Of a stretch of DNA of 64,000 bases, positions 20,559 to 35,100 are shown piece after piece. This DNA is from Phalacrocorax aristotelis. Taxonomy: Eukaryota > Chordata > Aves > Suliformes > Phalacrocoracidae. The translations under genes were made by a program, and so were the position numbers. Each line of letters opens with the position of its first letter. Positions within the stretch are counted from its first letter, which is position 1. The DNA lies in the NCBI RefSeq assembly GCF_949628215.1, contig NC_134276.1, positions 126,542,125 to 126,606,124 on the forward strand, in the 5' to 3' direction. The notes under the pieces were generated by a model. It ran no database searches, was not told the origin of the DNA, and saw only the letters and a program-made list of their open reading frames with translations.

Positions 20559-23151
20559 ATGGAGCTTCCACGATGTGAGCAGAGAATCACAAAGATTTCT
20601 CTGGCTGATGTTCTGAGATGTTTTGAACATCCTATAACCGAGGAGCAAGCCTGGGCTATCTGCTTTCAGTGTTGCCGTAAAATGGAGCAATTGGCTCAGG
20701 GGCCGTGCCCACCGCTTCATTCTGTGTTCATAAAAGGTCCTGGAAGCATCTTTATCCATGCTGATGGTACTGCTTCCTTCAAGGTGTACCACAAGTCCGG
20801 TAAGAGCACAGGTGGCTGTGGATGCCAAGGGCTGTTCCTATAGCAAGCTGAAATGTGGGGATGAAGTGGGAAAATTTTTTTTTCTTCCTGCCTTTTCCCT
20901 GCCTTCCCCCCCTTCTGTGTATGTTGTTGTGCAGCTTTTCTACTGCCTATATTTCATTTCAAATGATTGTAGATGAGTGGTAATACAGATGTGTGACCTG
21001 CTAATTTTTCTAATAGTGCTCTAGCGAGTTGCTTGGCTCTAGGGAATAGCTGTGATGAAAACTTGTTACCACTGATGTTATTTGAAATAAATAGTCTGAG
21101 GCTCTATTTTATGTCCTTCTCTGTTCATCTTTCCTGCGTTATAGTAACTCTCAGATCTATGATTGACAGTTTCCCTTTTTTGTCACTATGTGTCGCCATC
21201 AGGTGGCAACAAGCTTGTCTTATGCACTACTTGGTTGCACTGCTGCAGAGGTCAATGCTAGGCTGACACTTCAGGAACAAAAACGGGTAATAATGAAGAG
21301 AAAGATCAAGTGCCTTCCTTCTGGTTAGATATCTATTAGCAAACAAAAAAAAAAGAACCCAGCAGCAGTTAATCTGGGGCTAATGCTCCCAATAAGAAGA
21401 GAATCCTGTGTTACTTTCCAGGAGTCCCCAAATATAGGCCTATTTTCTCCAGGTGGAACTGACCTTAGTCAGAGGGGTTTGTTTCCTTATTACCAAGTAT
21501 TCCTCCTATTTCTCTCTCTGGACAGGGATTTTAAAAGCTGTTTATCAATGCCTATGAAGCTATCTTTCCCCCCTCCCCTCTTTCTGTTTCAGATGTTGGC
21601 AGCATTCAGCAGTCAGAGGACAAGGTAAGCCCATATCTTCACCTTTGTTATTTGTGCAGATATAATCCTGCTGTAGTAGAAGGCCAGCTCAGGAGATGCA
21701 GATGTTTTTGGAAACTATCAAGTTACTCAAATTTGCTGTGCCCTATGAAAGTGACTCTGTCCCCTGCAATCTGGAAAATGAAACAACTCAAGTAAGACAA
21801 TGGGACTGGGAAACAATGTGCACAGATGCTGCCTACTGTGGAATAGCCTGCAATCTTTTTTCTTAATAACAGAGAACTTAGAGGTGCTAAATAAGGCTAT
21901 TTAAAAAAAACAAATCTTAAAACAGCTTATTTAGGGAGTATCTCAGGCTCCTTGATGAGCATCTAGCTGCCTTTTGGGCCCCTCTCATCCTGAGGGGCAG
22001 TGGAGGGTATGTGCGTGGCTGGCAAGTGAGAGCTGTGAAGTTCTCCACAACACTTTGTGCTGCACTGTTCTCTTGGTCTGTCTGCAGCTGTTGGAGTACT
22101 TGGGAGTGGTGATCTATGAAGCCCTGGACTGGGGAATCGACAGCCAAGTGGAGCGAGAACTGGGCGATCATTTGGAGAAAATGCTATGCCTCATGTTGAA
22201 ATTGGACGATGAGGCAATGAAACCAGCAGTCACCCTGCAGGATGTTATCAAGGTTTCCTTCTTCCCACTTAGTAAATATAGCAGCTTTAGAGGAGTTGAT
22301 GGAACAATGCTGTTAACCAAGGGGCAAGACCATTTCCAGGAGAAAGCTGAGTAGCTTGTTGGAGGACACAGAGGGAGCACATGGCTTTCCCATCAGAGGG
22401 GAAAAGGCAAAACCATCTTAGGCGCATACAAGTGCCTATGGAAAAGACTTAAGAAGGAAGACTGAGCATGGCTGTCACACAGCTGTGTCTACAAAGTCCT
22501 TCTGTACCTAGTCTCCAAATTTAATACTTAGAAGACTGTGGATACTGAAAAAAGTCACTTGTGCATAGAATTCAGTTTCTGCAAAAGGTGGGATTTGAAT
22601 GTCTTAACTCAAACAAATATTTTCCTCTCAGCCATAATTTAAAGGTCTGAGAAACTTCCCATCCCTCAGTCTGATCAGGGCAGGGGAAAAGAACAGGGCA
22701 AGTGACTCCACCTGCTGTGGTTTTTTTGTGGTTTGTCTGCACTGGAGGCTTCCCATTCTAGGTACTTATGTCAAAGCACACCTTATGGAGAGCAAGATTT
22801 ATAAATTACACAGCTACTTACGTTATTGTACATATAAGATTGGACACATTGTTTATTGCATATTGCAACAGAAAAGAAAAAAAATATACAAAGGGGCTGT
22901 AAAGAAGATGGATTATTTTTCTTTTAACCACTGATTGAGAAAACTGAATCTTGCTTTATTCTATCCTACCATGGTTTTTTTTTTTTTATTTCAAGATCCC
23001 TTTTAAATAGCTGCCCTTCTTTCAGGCCTGTGAGGAGCACTTGTCCAGGCCTTCTGAGGCTACCAGCCATTATGGAATGACCTGTAGGAGTCTGTTTACT
23101 GAATATCTGGAACTTCAGAAGCTTGTGACCATTATCCAGACCTCCAAAGAG
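20559..23151 (+). CDS. Spire-like exons 1-4: KIND domain
   Basis: Exon 1 reads [20 protein letters not shown] then AICFQCC, matching the Spire KIND start (LSLEE-L-PI-EEQAWA-C-QCC). Exon 3 (22088-22252) gives [20 protein letters not shown] then [12 protein letters not shown]. Exon 4 (23026-23151) gives [20 protein letters not shown], aligned with HYQAVCRALFAETMEL of SPIRE1. In Spire proteins this domain binds the formin C-terminal tail. The acidic insert found in SPIRE1 and SPIRE2 KIND domains is much shorter here. Confidence 0.9.
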
Positions 23152-26100
23152 GTACGTTTGGGATCACCCCTTAGCTGCTGTTCCCTCTACCTTCACACAC
23201 CCACCTAATTCTGAAGTAGCCTTCCCATTGCACTAGAAAAGGAGTGTACCTAGCTGAAGGTCTACTTTCATGATGTGAAAGGCTACTGTCTCTGCACCAT
23301 ATTAGTAATTTATTGTTGCTTATCAAAGTTTGGGTGTTTGGGGCTTCTAGGCTTTTCAGATTAACAGTAGTAATTTATAGTGGATAGATAGGAAATCACT
23401 GCACAGTGCAAGCTAGTGACTTTATGTGCTTACTGCTCAGAGTCTGAGAAAAATGGATGTGGAAGATTTGGTGGAAAATCCCTTTCAGAAGAAGGAAAAA
23501 CACTGGGTAAGGATTTAATTCCTTCATTATGGGGGGTTGGGTTTTTTGTCTACCTTGGCTCTCTGAGGCTTTCTGTCTACTCATCTATGAAAAGTAGAGC
23601 TTGAACACAAATGAAACTTCTTAGGTTGTTCAAGATCTTATGTAGTTAGACTTGTCTGCAAAACAAGCTGGGGAGTGAACTTGAAGTTAAACTGTTTTGT
23701 GTGTTAACCTCATGCGGTCATTGATTTGACACAAATATTGTCTTTGTGGTTCAACTTAAACCACTTCTAAAAATGAAGTTGGAGGCAGTCTTTGCAGTAA
23801 GTGTCCACAAGTAGTTATTCAGGCTGTTTCTTTCTGCAAATGAGCCCAAACTCCAGCGGTTGGCAGGAACTGACACTTGCCAAAAGCAATCTGTTCGTTT
23901 CTTGTATCTTGACTGAAAACTCCCAGAAAACTGTTCTGTTGGTGGCAGTACTAGGGTGGACTAGTTCACTCTTATGTGGGGTCTGTGCTGGTTCAGCACT
24001 GGAGGGGACTGAAGGCCAGTAGCTCTGCCCATCTTTGTGGCTGTGCAGCTCCAGCAGCCCAAAGAAAGGGGTGAAGGAGTGTGAGGTTGGAGATGTAGCT
24101 CCTACCTTCTACTCACCTCCTTTCTTGTCTTTGCGTTCTGTCCTTCCAAAGATCTTGGACTGTGTGTTTGGAGCAGAGGAAGCAACTTATTCTGTTCTTT
24201 TCAAGGCCCTACACAGTCAGGGCTCAGTCAGAAGCAAATAGCTCTTCTGGTTGGAGCTCTGCCCAGCATAAACAAATGCACTGTAGTCTGGAGTCTGTGG
24301 AGACAAATGGCAAGCCCCGAGAGACTTGTGGGCTCACTCCTTTTGTCTAAATAGCACTTGCTTTGAAGCATGCTCAAACTATTCGTATGAAAATGTTTGT
24401 GAAATGTGTGTTTGGGCATATTCTCAATTTTGTGATCTATTAAAATAAACTGGCAAGCCATCTCAAACCACAAACTCATCAACTGCTGTAGCTCTTTTCT
24501 GCAGGGAATAGATGAATAAATACATGGGCTTTGCCGTGTGGCCTGAAGGCCAGTGTATTTGGCCTCTGCTCTTTCAGGAGACATGAATTCCAAAAGCAGG
24601 ATGTCTGTTGCAAATCCTCTGCTTCTGGTTTCCAAGTCCCTAAGCACTAGTTGATTGCATTGCTCTGACAAACTCTTGAGTTTAAAATAACCAGGATGCC
24701 AACTTCACTGGGATCCCACAGGTTAGAGCTGATGCCTTGAGTGGTGCCGCGCAGCTAATGCTCTCTACGGACCACGCTTTTTCATGTTGACTGCTATGAA
24801 GCAGGCCTTCTGAAACACAGACCACAGCCTGATAGTGTGTGGGGTTGTACAGTTTCAGCAGAGCTTATCTGTACATGTCACAAGACAATCTTCACCTTGA
24901 AATCTGAGCAGTGAGACTTCTTAGGAACACAGCTCTCTTACCACTCATCTGTTGAACTGAATGCAATGGGTTTGGAGTGTCGTAGCATTTTGTGTTGTAT
25001 TGCACAGTGGTGGGAAGTTTATGTGGCGTTTGACAATACATGGGATAGCCCAAGGGAAATCACTGCAGTGATCCATTCAGTAGGGAAAGAAAAGTATGAG
25101 TGGTAATGTTATCACCTACATCTGAAAAATGTTTGGGTCTACAAGTTGCTCTGAAATGGCCAGCTGAAGGCAATTCTTGTCCCAAAACTAATATGGCAAT
25201 ATGAACAGTGCAGAAGTCTCTCTTCAGGTCATATCTTTCAGTCAGGTTCTGTCACCATGAGAAATGAAACTCTGGAAAGTGCAATTGGCTCAGGATAAGC
25301 TATTTCAGAGGTGTCTACTGATTGATTTGCCGAGGGACTTTTGTGTGTTCTCCTACACAATAATAAATATAGCCTACGAGATATGGCTAGTATATGGTGA
25401 CTCTTTGACAGTTCTAGTTCTCTGGAGTTGAGATATGACTGTACCAAAGCCAGGCTAAAACAGTCCAACAAAAAAAACCGTCTCCTTGAAGGCAGCTATC
25501 AATCAAAGCTTACATAAGACTCTTCTGATATTATACCAAGATAGCTGAAGGGATAAGTTGAGAGAAGATGCTTCCACTTTCTGCTGTAAGTGAAAAAGGG
25601 AGAGGAGTCTAAGTCAGAAACTTTGTTCTGAGGTGGTTTTCTAAAATGTTTTGCTTCCCTTTCACTGTTTATAATACAATGGCTTGTTTTTACTCAGTTT
25701 GCCGTTGGGACCCAGATAAGGTGTTGACTTAGCACTTCCATTACAATGTTGTCTAAACATGCTATTGAGTTGATTATTTTTTTTTCGTGTCTTTAACTTC
25801 TATTGGGTTATACTGCATGCCTGAGCATCCTCAGATATTCATACAGGAACAGGATGAGCAGATGTCAGAGTTATCAGCTTGTGTCTCCAGGCTGAAACTG
25901 CTAACATATGCTGCTGTGAAGGTTAAAGTATGAGATCCCTTCCCCCTTGTCTTCTTTTGTCCATGGACCCTTCAACCCTTGGTTTCTGAAAGTTCAGAGG
26001 ATTTTAATAGTAAGATTTTGGATTTCATTCCCAGTGATTCCTAGCATCCAATAATATGAAAGAACTGGCACCTGGAGCGCTTGCAGGAAGTAGGTATTCA

Positions 26101-29100
26101 AGAAAATGGGTCTAGCTGCCTGGCAGCAGAGGCTGTGTTTTGCTGAAGTACATTCATAAAGTTAATGACAAAATTCGGGAATGAGCCTGGCGAGCCAGCT
26201 CCCAGCTCTCTCATTGTAAATTAACTTCTGCAAAGAGAAGTAATTCTCTGCTGTGGTACTGTGCCCTGATCTGGAAGTGAGTTGAAGGGGGTGTTAAGGA
26301 CACACTTCTGTGTTTCTGAATTACTTCAGTTGCTAAGTGTGCTCTATTACATGGAGGGAGGGGGTGCTGCTCCTTGTGTTCTAGACAGCTGTTGACTTAG
26401 CACTCACTGGTTTCTCCGAGGCATCCCTGTGGCCCAACATCATCCATGAACTGCAGAATGGTGTGAGGCTGCGCAAGGCCACTGAGCGACCACAGCATCA
26501 TGCACCTCCAAAGGAATGTATCCGCTCTCCCTGTGAATTACTTTTTGATGATATTCAGCACAAGAGGTACACCCTTCGGAAGGTGAGTGGCTAGAGTCAA
26601 TGGACAACTTTGAAACCACCTGTTCTATCTCATTTTTAAGCAGTATTTGTTGAGACCTCTTCTCCAAAAGCCTGTATCTCTCGAAGGTATTTCCAAGTCC
26701 AGAAGTGTCTGGGTCTCCCTCTCAGCTGTTTGTCCACCCAAGTGCCTCATTTCCAGTAACTTTTTAAGTCACGGGTAGCCATGCTTTCATGAAGCTGGAT
26801 AATAAACATTTTCTTCCTCCAGGAGTCAGCCACTCCCTTCCCTGGAGCAATTATGCTGTCTTGCACACAAGAATTTTATGAAACAGACCCTTGCCTGCCT
26901 ATGCTTTCCACCTTGGACACTTGTGTCCTCCCAGGCAACTTGAGCTGAGCTGTGCCTGGCATCTCTTATTAGTTTCCTTGCCTTCCCAGATGTTGTGGGA
27001 TGTGTGCAAGTGCAGATGTGCTTTTGAGCAAGACCTTTGCTCAGCCTCAGGCAGAGGCCTCTGGGTAGCGTACATGAGTTACTGCAGGAGTTTAGTCAGT
27101 AAAAAAAGTTAAGCCTCTTCCAGGGGCAGCTGCTGTGCTGGCTCAAGTGGTAGGGGCTTCCAACAGCGTGGGCGGTTGGTGAAGGTGACCAGATACAAAT
27201 ATGTCTGGGGTGTCCCTAAAGGCTTGTGATACTGTTCACTTGCTGCAGCTTGAGCTGGGAATGATGACCAGATCTAAAACATTGGCATAAGGCTTTGTGG
27301 CATTGGCGTGCTATGCAAACAGACGTCTTGGCAGAAGATGAGACACAACTCTACTTGTAATAAAGAGTGATATCTTAAAAAGTGAAAACTTTGCATACCA
27401 CATCAGACATCAGCTTTTTTCTCCTTGTTGGTGCTGCTAGAGTGCAGGGGGCTTAAAAGCCTTAGCTACACCATGTACCTCTGTAAAGCCCCAGCTCTTG
27501 TTTATCTTGACTGTGGCTCCAGCCTTCAGCTAAGGCTATGACATTTCTCTGGAGATGATATCTTGATTGATATATATAAATGAATGGTAGTGGAAAGGAG
27601 ACAATACATCATAACTACTTGTGTTCCTTGCAATGTACTGTGTATCAACACACTGTGCAGTACAGAACTGTAACTCAAGGTGGCAGGATGAACTGGGTCT
27701 TGATTTTTTTTTTTTAATTCTGTGGTCGATGAGAAGCACAAACATGATTGAAGATGAGTAGTCAAAAATGCTAGAAGAAAGCATAGAGTGCTACTGCTGA
27801 GGTCTTTGTGAAGGCTCTTAAACAAGGATTTCCCCATCTGCAAAGCTATTTTAAAGCTTCTCTAGCAAACAGTGCACTAATTTGCAAATGAATGAAAGCA
27901 AAGCTAATGTGGGAAGCTGTAGTGTTGTTCTACCTGCACTCCCACGTGTTCTGAAGCTGTACACAGAGGGAAAGTAAATGACATGGCCTCAAACTAAGAA
28001 TAAGTGAACAAGGCCACTAAAGACGTGCATGTGCAACTTGACTTTTTTGTCAGTTCTTCCCTATGCAGCAAGCACAGGGCTTGATGAGGGAAGCAGTCTG
28101 CCTCACATGAATACCTGCCCTGTGATTCTATCTTGTTGTTATTCCTAGTTTTTGTAGGGCTGTAAGCCAGTCTCTGGGACTCTAGCTTATGCATACAGCT
28201 GCCTGCTGTGACAGTTCTTGTTACAGTCTTATTAACCCATTCAGTTACTCTCCTTCCTGCAGCTGTGTTCTCACTGATGAATGTGATGTGACCATGGTGC
28301 TTGTCAGGATCACTCCTGACATTAAAATCTGAGTACAATGTTTTCCAGTGGCTTCTCGGAGCAGTTCATGAGCTGCTTGGGCTAGAAGGCTGTATGCTGC
28401 TTGTGCAAGCATCGAAGGCCTTTGCAGCACTTCTGATTGCCTTTAGTTTGCCACAGGCAAATCTGTCTCTACCAAAAACCCACATAAGTAAACCTCATAA
28501 TTCTACGCTTCCCAACTCAGCTTTGTTATGCATTCCCCACCTCCCCATTCCCAAATCCTGACCCGAGTCACTCACTGTGCTGCTGAATGGGAGGGTGTAC
28601 CAGGAGCAGAGAAAGAACTATTGCTTAAGCATCATTTCTGCTCTTTCAGGTGATCATCGAGCAAGAACACAGGACCCCCAGAGCTGATGTAGCTGCTCCT
28701 GAGCCTCATCTAAAGCCTGTAGGTGACCTGGTGCTTCATCTAATGATAGCAAAACCAGATGGTTCTGGAGTTGACAGGACAGTTTCTAGGAATATAGAAC
28801 TAATGTCTTAGCTACTGGTTTGGATTTGGAAGGGGATATATTAACCATACTTAACTTTTGGGCAGACCCTCCTGCCAAAACATGGGGTTAGGAAAATGGG
28901 AGGACACATCTTCATAGGAGGAGGAAGATCAATCTCCCTACTTCCTCTGCTGCTTCTTCCCTTTAGGACAGTTTGTGGTCCTGAAAGTACTTCTGGAGTT
29001 CTGAGTTTCAAATTTAAGAATTGCTATTCTACTATGCATTATCTAAAGGTTCTCTCCTGTGTGTCTTGTGTGCAGGGCCCTGAGCCATCTTGAGTGAGAG

Positions 29101-32100
29101 GCACTTGTAAAACAGTGCCATTGCTGAAGGAGTAGTTCTGTCACCACTGGCCTCCCTGCTTTATCCACTGGCTCTTTCAGGTGCTCTGCTTTGCCTGCAG
29201 GTGCTGGAGAGGAAGCTGAAAGAGCGTGTACTGAGGGAGTCCAGCTGGCATGAACAGCTCATGGCAGAAATAAAACGACCACAGAAGCTTCGATCAGCAG
29301 CAGCAGGGAAAAATGGGAGCGGGCCCAAAGGTACCTGCTACAAAGTGATCTATGAAGTGTACAAGTGAAGTCGGTGTTGACTACACAACAACAGATGGCC
29401 TTTCAAATGAAAGATAAGATTTTTCCATAGCATGTATAATGCAAGGGAGGTGGGAATGCAAATTTTGTGTGAGAGAGGTGGTTTGGCATAAGAATAGTTC
29501 TTTCTAGAAAATCTGTTTTTGTGGTATTAAGATTCAAAAGATCACAGAATGGTTGGGGTTGGAAGGGACCTCTGGAGATCGTCTTGTCCAACACCCCTGT
29601 GTGAGCAGATGCACCTCGAGCAGGGGGCACAGGACCGTTTCCAGGTGGGTTTTGAATATTTCCAGAGAAGGAGACTCTATAACCTCTCAGGGCAGCCTGT
29701 TCCACTGCTCTGGCACCCTCACAGTAAAGAGTTTCTCCTCATATTCAGTGGAACTTCCTATGTTCCAATTTGTGCCTGTTGCCCCTTGAACTGTTGTTGG
29801 GCACCACTGAAGAGAGTCTGGCCACATCCTCTTGACACCCACCCTTTAGATATTTATAAGCATTGATAAGATCCCCCTCAGTCTCCTTCAGGCTGAACAA
29901 GCCCAGGACTCTCAGCCTTTCCTCATAAGAGAGACACTCCAGTCCCCTGATCATCTTGGTAGCTCTCTGCTGGACTCTCTCCAGTAGTTCCCTGTCCTTC
30001 TTGAACTGGGGAGCCCAGAACTGGATGCAGTACTCCCAGATGTGGCCTCAGTAGGGCAGAGTAGAGGGGGAGGATAAGCTCCTTTGACCTGCTGGCCACA
30101 CTCCTTTTAACGTACCCCAGGATACAGTTGACCATCTTGGCCACAAGGGCCCAGTGCTGGCTCACGATCAACCTGCTGTCCACCAGCACTCCCAGGTCCT
30201 TAGTGGAGCTGCTTTCCAGCAGGTCAACCCTCAACCTGTCCTAGTGCATGGGGTTGTTCCTCCCCAGGTGGAGGACCTTACTCTTGCTTTTGTTGAATTT
30301 CATTATGTTCCCCTAATGAAAAGATGTTTCAACGCTACCCTTTTTTAAATGGATGTTCAAATTTGTCTGTCCGCTAAGTGAGAGAATAGGATTTTGACCA
30401 TCACCTAAAACTAAAAGATTATGTAACTGCCAGGACAAAGTCTAGCAAAATCTCATTCTGATGTGTGGGTGTCAGATTTGTCATTTTCTTGTCAGAGCAC
30501 TGTATCTTATCTTCTCTGTGTGTATGGGTTTTTTGTTCCCCTCCTCCCCTGCAGAAATGCTTATGACGCCAGATGTTGCCCTGAAATCTCCAAGTGATAG
30601 TTTCTTAACTCTCCAAGATGCCAGTACTGAGTTTAAAATTGTCAGCGCTACAGCGCAGCAGCTGGGACCAGGAGTTCAGGTAAGGCTTTAAATGAAAGGA
30701 CTCTGGAGAGGCACAAGTACTTCAGGCATAAGATCTGCGCGCACACATAGCCTTGGACATCGGGTTCAAATCCTAGCATGAGCAGTCTTTGTGTCAGAAG
30801 TTAATGGATGTGGTAGTATTAGGTTCACTGAAGTCCTTTCCTCTACAGAAGATCATTCCATATTTAAGCATTCCTTTTTGTGGCATGACTGCAGCCTATA
30901 GAACCAAGGTCTGCTCTGGTCTCTTAAAACTAGATCCTGCAGAAGTTTTAATATGCATAGGAGTTTGGCCAATATGGGCCAGAACTATTCCCACTCTTAG
31001 CTCACAGTGAGGCATTTGATTGTAGATGTATTGATGTATTTGCATTTCATGTGGTATGTGAGCTTGTGGAAGGAAAACATAATGATTTATTTTCAGAAAG
31101 CAGCTTCACTGGTGAATTCCCACTCCTCTGCCTGTGGAGCAATTTTGGGAGCACCATTCTTCAATAAACCATGTTACATAGTCTTCGGGTTCTTTAACTC
31201 CTGGCTTGATAATGAAAAGCTTGACTACTTGGTTCTGGGATTCAGTCTTAGCATATTCAGAAATTCTGTGGAACAGAACTAAGCCCTAACACATCATGTC
31301 TAGCACAGATGCGCTGGCATACAAACAGGAATCTGTTTTCTGTAAACACTTCTGTCTGAAATGCAGTTGCTTAACTGAGGAAAACGGATATGAATTAATA
31401 AAAGCAGAAAATCTTAGCTATATTTGCACAAGTCTGTGCTACTTGTAGGAATGTTCAGCATTTGAGAACCCTGTGGTTGATGTATTACTGCTGAACTAGA
31501 AGGACCTTCATATGGAGACTAATATAATCAAATCTGTTTTCTGGTTTTCTAGAGAAGCTAGAAACAATGCTGTTGAGATACAGCACTGGACTTGAGTTGG
31601 GTTAGTGGGGCACAGTCTCTTGACCTGTTGTCCAGTGTTGCTACATGTGAGCTGGGGCCAAGAAAATGGTTCCAATGTACCCTGAGAGTTGTGTAGGGAG
31701 GATTTGTGAAGTTGGCTCCTGAACATATGAAACTTTGAGACTAGTATCTGCATTGAACCTGGTGAGACAGAGTAGATGAATTTGAAATTTCACTAGCTTG
31801 GCTGGAACTTCCTGGTTGTGGGGGGAATTAACTTGCTATTACCTCTTGGAATATGAAGTTGCTAAATGTACCACATTGATTTCTCTCTCCGCTCTACTTT
31901 TGGCTGAGCCTTGAACATATCTGGTCAGTCCGGGGTATTCTGGGTTTTGTTTAGCTGCATCATTTCTGAGGCAGTGGGCTTGGTGTCTCTTGTATGCAGC
32001 TTAAGGACAGCCTGTCTTCTGGTCTACAGGAAACCACTCCCAAGTTGCCTTCCAGCACCTGGCTTGCCTCAACCAGGTCATCAGTATTATCCTGCAACAG

Positions 32101-35100
32101 CACAGGTCAGTCCACTACACACCTAAACCAGGTGACAAAGTACAGTCAGTGGCCTGCTGGGTTCCCAGAGCCGTAGGTTGGGCTCACTGTACACTTTCTC
32201 TCTGATCACCTGTAGACACCTTACAGGAAAAGATCCAATACAAAGTAATGAATCTGGGGAGATGCCCTTAAACTATTCCTCAGCAGTTGACTGAAGCTTG
32301 TGTAGCTCCTGCAGGTTCAAAACAATGACAGCATGTCCCCATAGGCCTAACTGGAATCCACAGTAAAAATTAAATCATTGTTTTGAATGTTCAAGTAGAA
32401 AGTGCACCCCTTGATTTTATTAAACTGAATGGTGCTAATGAAGCCGCATCACTGCCTACAGACAAGCATAATAACTGTAACCTCTGCTTTTTGTGATCTG
32501 AGCTGATTGGGGTTGAGGGGGAGAGATGTAATCCTTGCTACCTTCAGAAGGCAGTGTAGTGCTCTTGAGTGTTCATCTTTTGGGGTGATTACTGAGAAGC
32601 TGCCAGTTGGTTTTCTGCACCCTAAAACTCTCTTCCTATCCAGGTCTCACTGCACATTGCACATATCCTTCCACGAGTGCACTCACACAACGAGACATTA
32701 AACCAAACGGTTTCCTGAATGCTGGCCAACAGCAGCTGCCTCCTTACAGAGGAAGGTCCAAATCTTTACAGAGAGACCTTCAAAGCAATGAACTTGTAAG
32801 TGTGGCATGTCAGCTAGCAAGCCCAGTCTGATACATCTGGTAATTACCAGAGCTTGCACCTTGATCTTCATGCAGGCAGTAAGCATGTTCTGTAGTTTTT
32901 ATCTTAGGCCATATTGCATACTGGTCTTAAGTTGGGATATTACTTTCTCCTTGGAGGCAGCTTAAGAGAAGACTGGATGCTATAGTGTCCTTGTGGAGGC
33001 TCCCCAGTTTGAATGACACGAAATAAAGTAGTTCCTTGTACAAGAAGAGAAAAATACCACTGCATTACTTGAAAGTTTCAAGGCTTCCTCAAGCAGACTA
33101 GTTGGCAGTGGGATGGTCCTGCTTTCTCCATCTCCCTTCACTCTTCCTAGATTCTGATAAATTCACAAACATCCTTTAAGCTGCAGTAAGGAAAAGTGGT
33201 TGACAAAATGTAGATAGCACAGCATCGGTGACTTTTAAATGTATGCAGTACTGAAGTCATAGGCTCTGAATGACTGTTGTGGGAACAGTGCTGGGGTTTG
33301 TGTGCTTCTGCACAGCCTCCTGAATCATGGCCTTGCCCTGTTCTGCCCTGACAAGTTGTGCTGTGCCCTTGCTGCCTCCTTTCCTTCTGCATCCCTCCCT
33401 GCTCCATCCCTGGCAAGACTCTAAACTGACCATAACTCTGTGTGACCTCTCTGTTCAGCAGTGTGGTGGGGGATGCAAGTGGGTTGGGCTCCCCACCTGT
33501 TGATAAAAGCACTGTTCTCTCCTGGTTGACCACTAGATCAGAGCTGCTGTTTGTGTGGGGCCAGTGGGTCTTGGGAAAGAAAAGGCAAGAGAGTGTTGTG
33601 CTGTGGAAAGGGATCCTGTACCTAGGAGGGGCCAGTGTGCCATCTGTGCTGTGGTCTGTACCAAAGGGGTAGAATTCCCCAGAGACTGGCTCTGGAGGTG
33701 GTATTAACTGCTGTGGTGATCGAGGGACCTCCTTCCCTAATGAGGTGTCAGGAAGCTGCTTGAAAACTATAGCAACCACTAAAACCCCTGCAGTAGTTTC
33801 TCTGCTAGTATTGTCAAGGAATCAACTGACACTCCCATCACTGGCAGAACTGAGTTTTGGGGACAAATGCTCTTGAGCCTTTTAGGACCCAGTTTTGAGT
33901 ATGACCTCCCCACGTATCTGCTTCCTTAAGCTTTCTCTGGTGCTTAACTTCTGTCTTTCAATAGGACTGTCCCTCTCCTACCAAGTGGCCATCACCAACC
34001 ATTGCTGAGCTGATTGGAACCAGATACACAATGATGGTGCTGGAAGGGCAAGGCTTCTTCCAAGGAGGTAGTGGTGGTGTCTTTCCAAGAGCAAAGGTAT
34101 GTTTCCTTTCCTTTTTGTGCTGTCCTTGCCTTTTCAAAAGCTGGCTGGCTTCATGGCCCTCAGTATTGACCTGAGTTTGGCCCTAGGCTGTAAAAATCTT
34201 TTAATACCTGTGCGGTGATGGCTTCTAATCAGCTCAAGTTGCCTAGAAAAAAACCCAGCCTTTGCTTGATACTTCTTGTCTGTTATTTCTGTGCTAGGAA
34301 AGCTGACTGCCATGACTGTTGGCCATCTCTGAAATTGCAAAGTAATTGGGAGTTGGTGCTCCTAAACAGTGAAATAAAGGCTCTAAATTCAGGTTCCCAC
34401 ACCTAAGTTGTGCTGACTCAAACAGCCTTGCTGAGTGGACACACAAGTCAGATGAGTGGGACAGGGAATGACCTGCAGCACACAACTGTTGGTTGTCAGC
34501 TCTGCTTTACTGCTGGCTTATTCACTGAGCCTCCTTTAGAGGGGGTGTTGCAACCAGCCCCTCTACAGTAGATGTTGGGTGCACAAGCCCTTTGCAACCC
34601 AGATGTGAGGAAGTCTATGCTACTTGGCTTAGGGGTCACCTTCTTGCCCTCACTTATTTAGCAGTATAGTCAGAGCCAAAGGGTTCTACTAGCAGAGCTA
34701 TGCTACTTCCCCAATCTGTCTGATGCTCCTGAGACTGAATCCTTGTTTTCTACTCCCCTTACTTATCAACCCTGCTTTAAATTGCCTGCTCTCTGCCTAT
34801 TCTAAAATGGCTCTCTTACCCTCTTTGTGTTCTTGCTGCTGAAGTTTTTTTAGCTTTCTGAAGCTCTACTTCTCAAGATAATATCACTTCTGACTGCCAG
34901 CTGTGTATGAATGTGTTCTTTTTTTATAAAGTTCAAGCGACTCATCAGCTTCCTTATGACTCATTTTTTGCTTCAGGATTGGATTCAAATTTGCCCTGAC
35001 TTAATCTCTTTGGGATTGCTGCAGTCTACCTCAAAGAATGTCTCTCTTCTTCCCTCTCTCTTAACTAGCTACTGTTACACTCTTGCACAATACAGCTATT

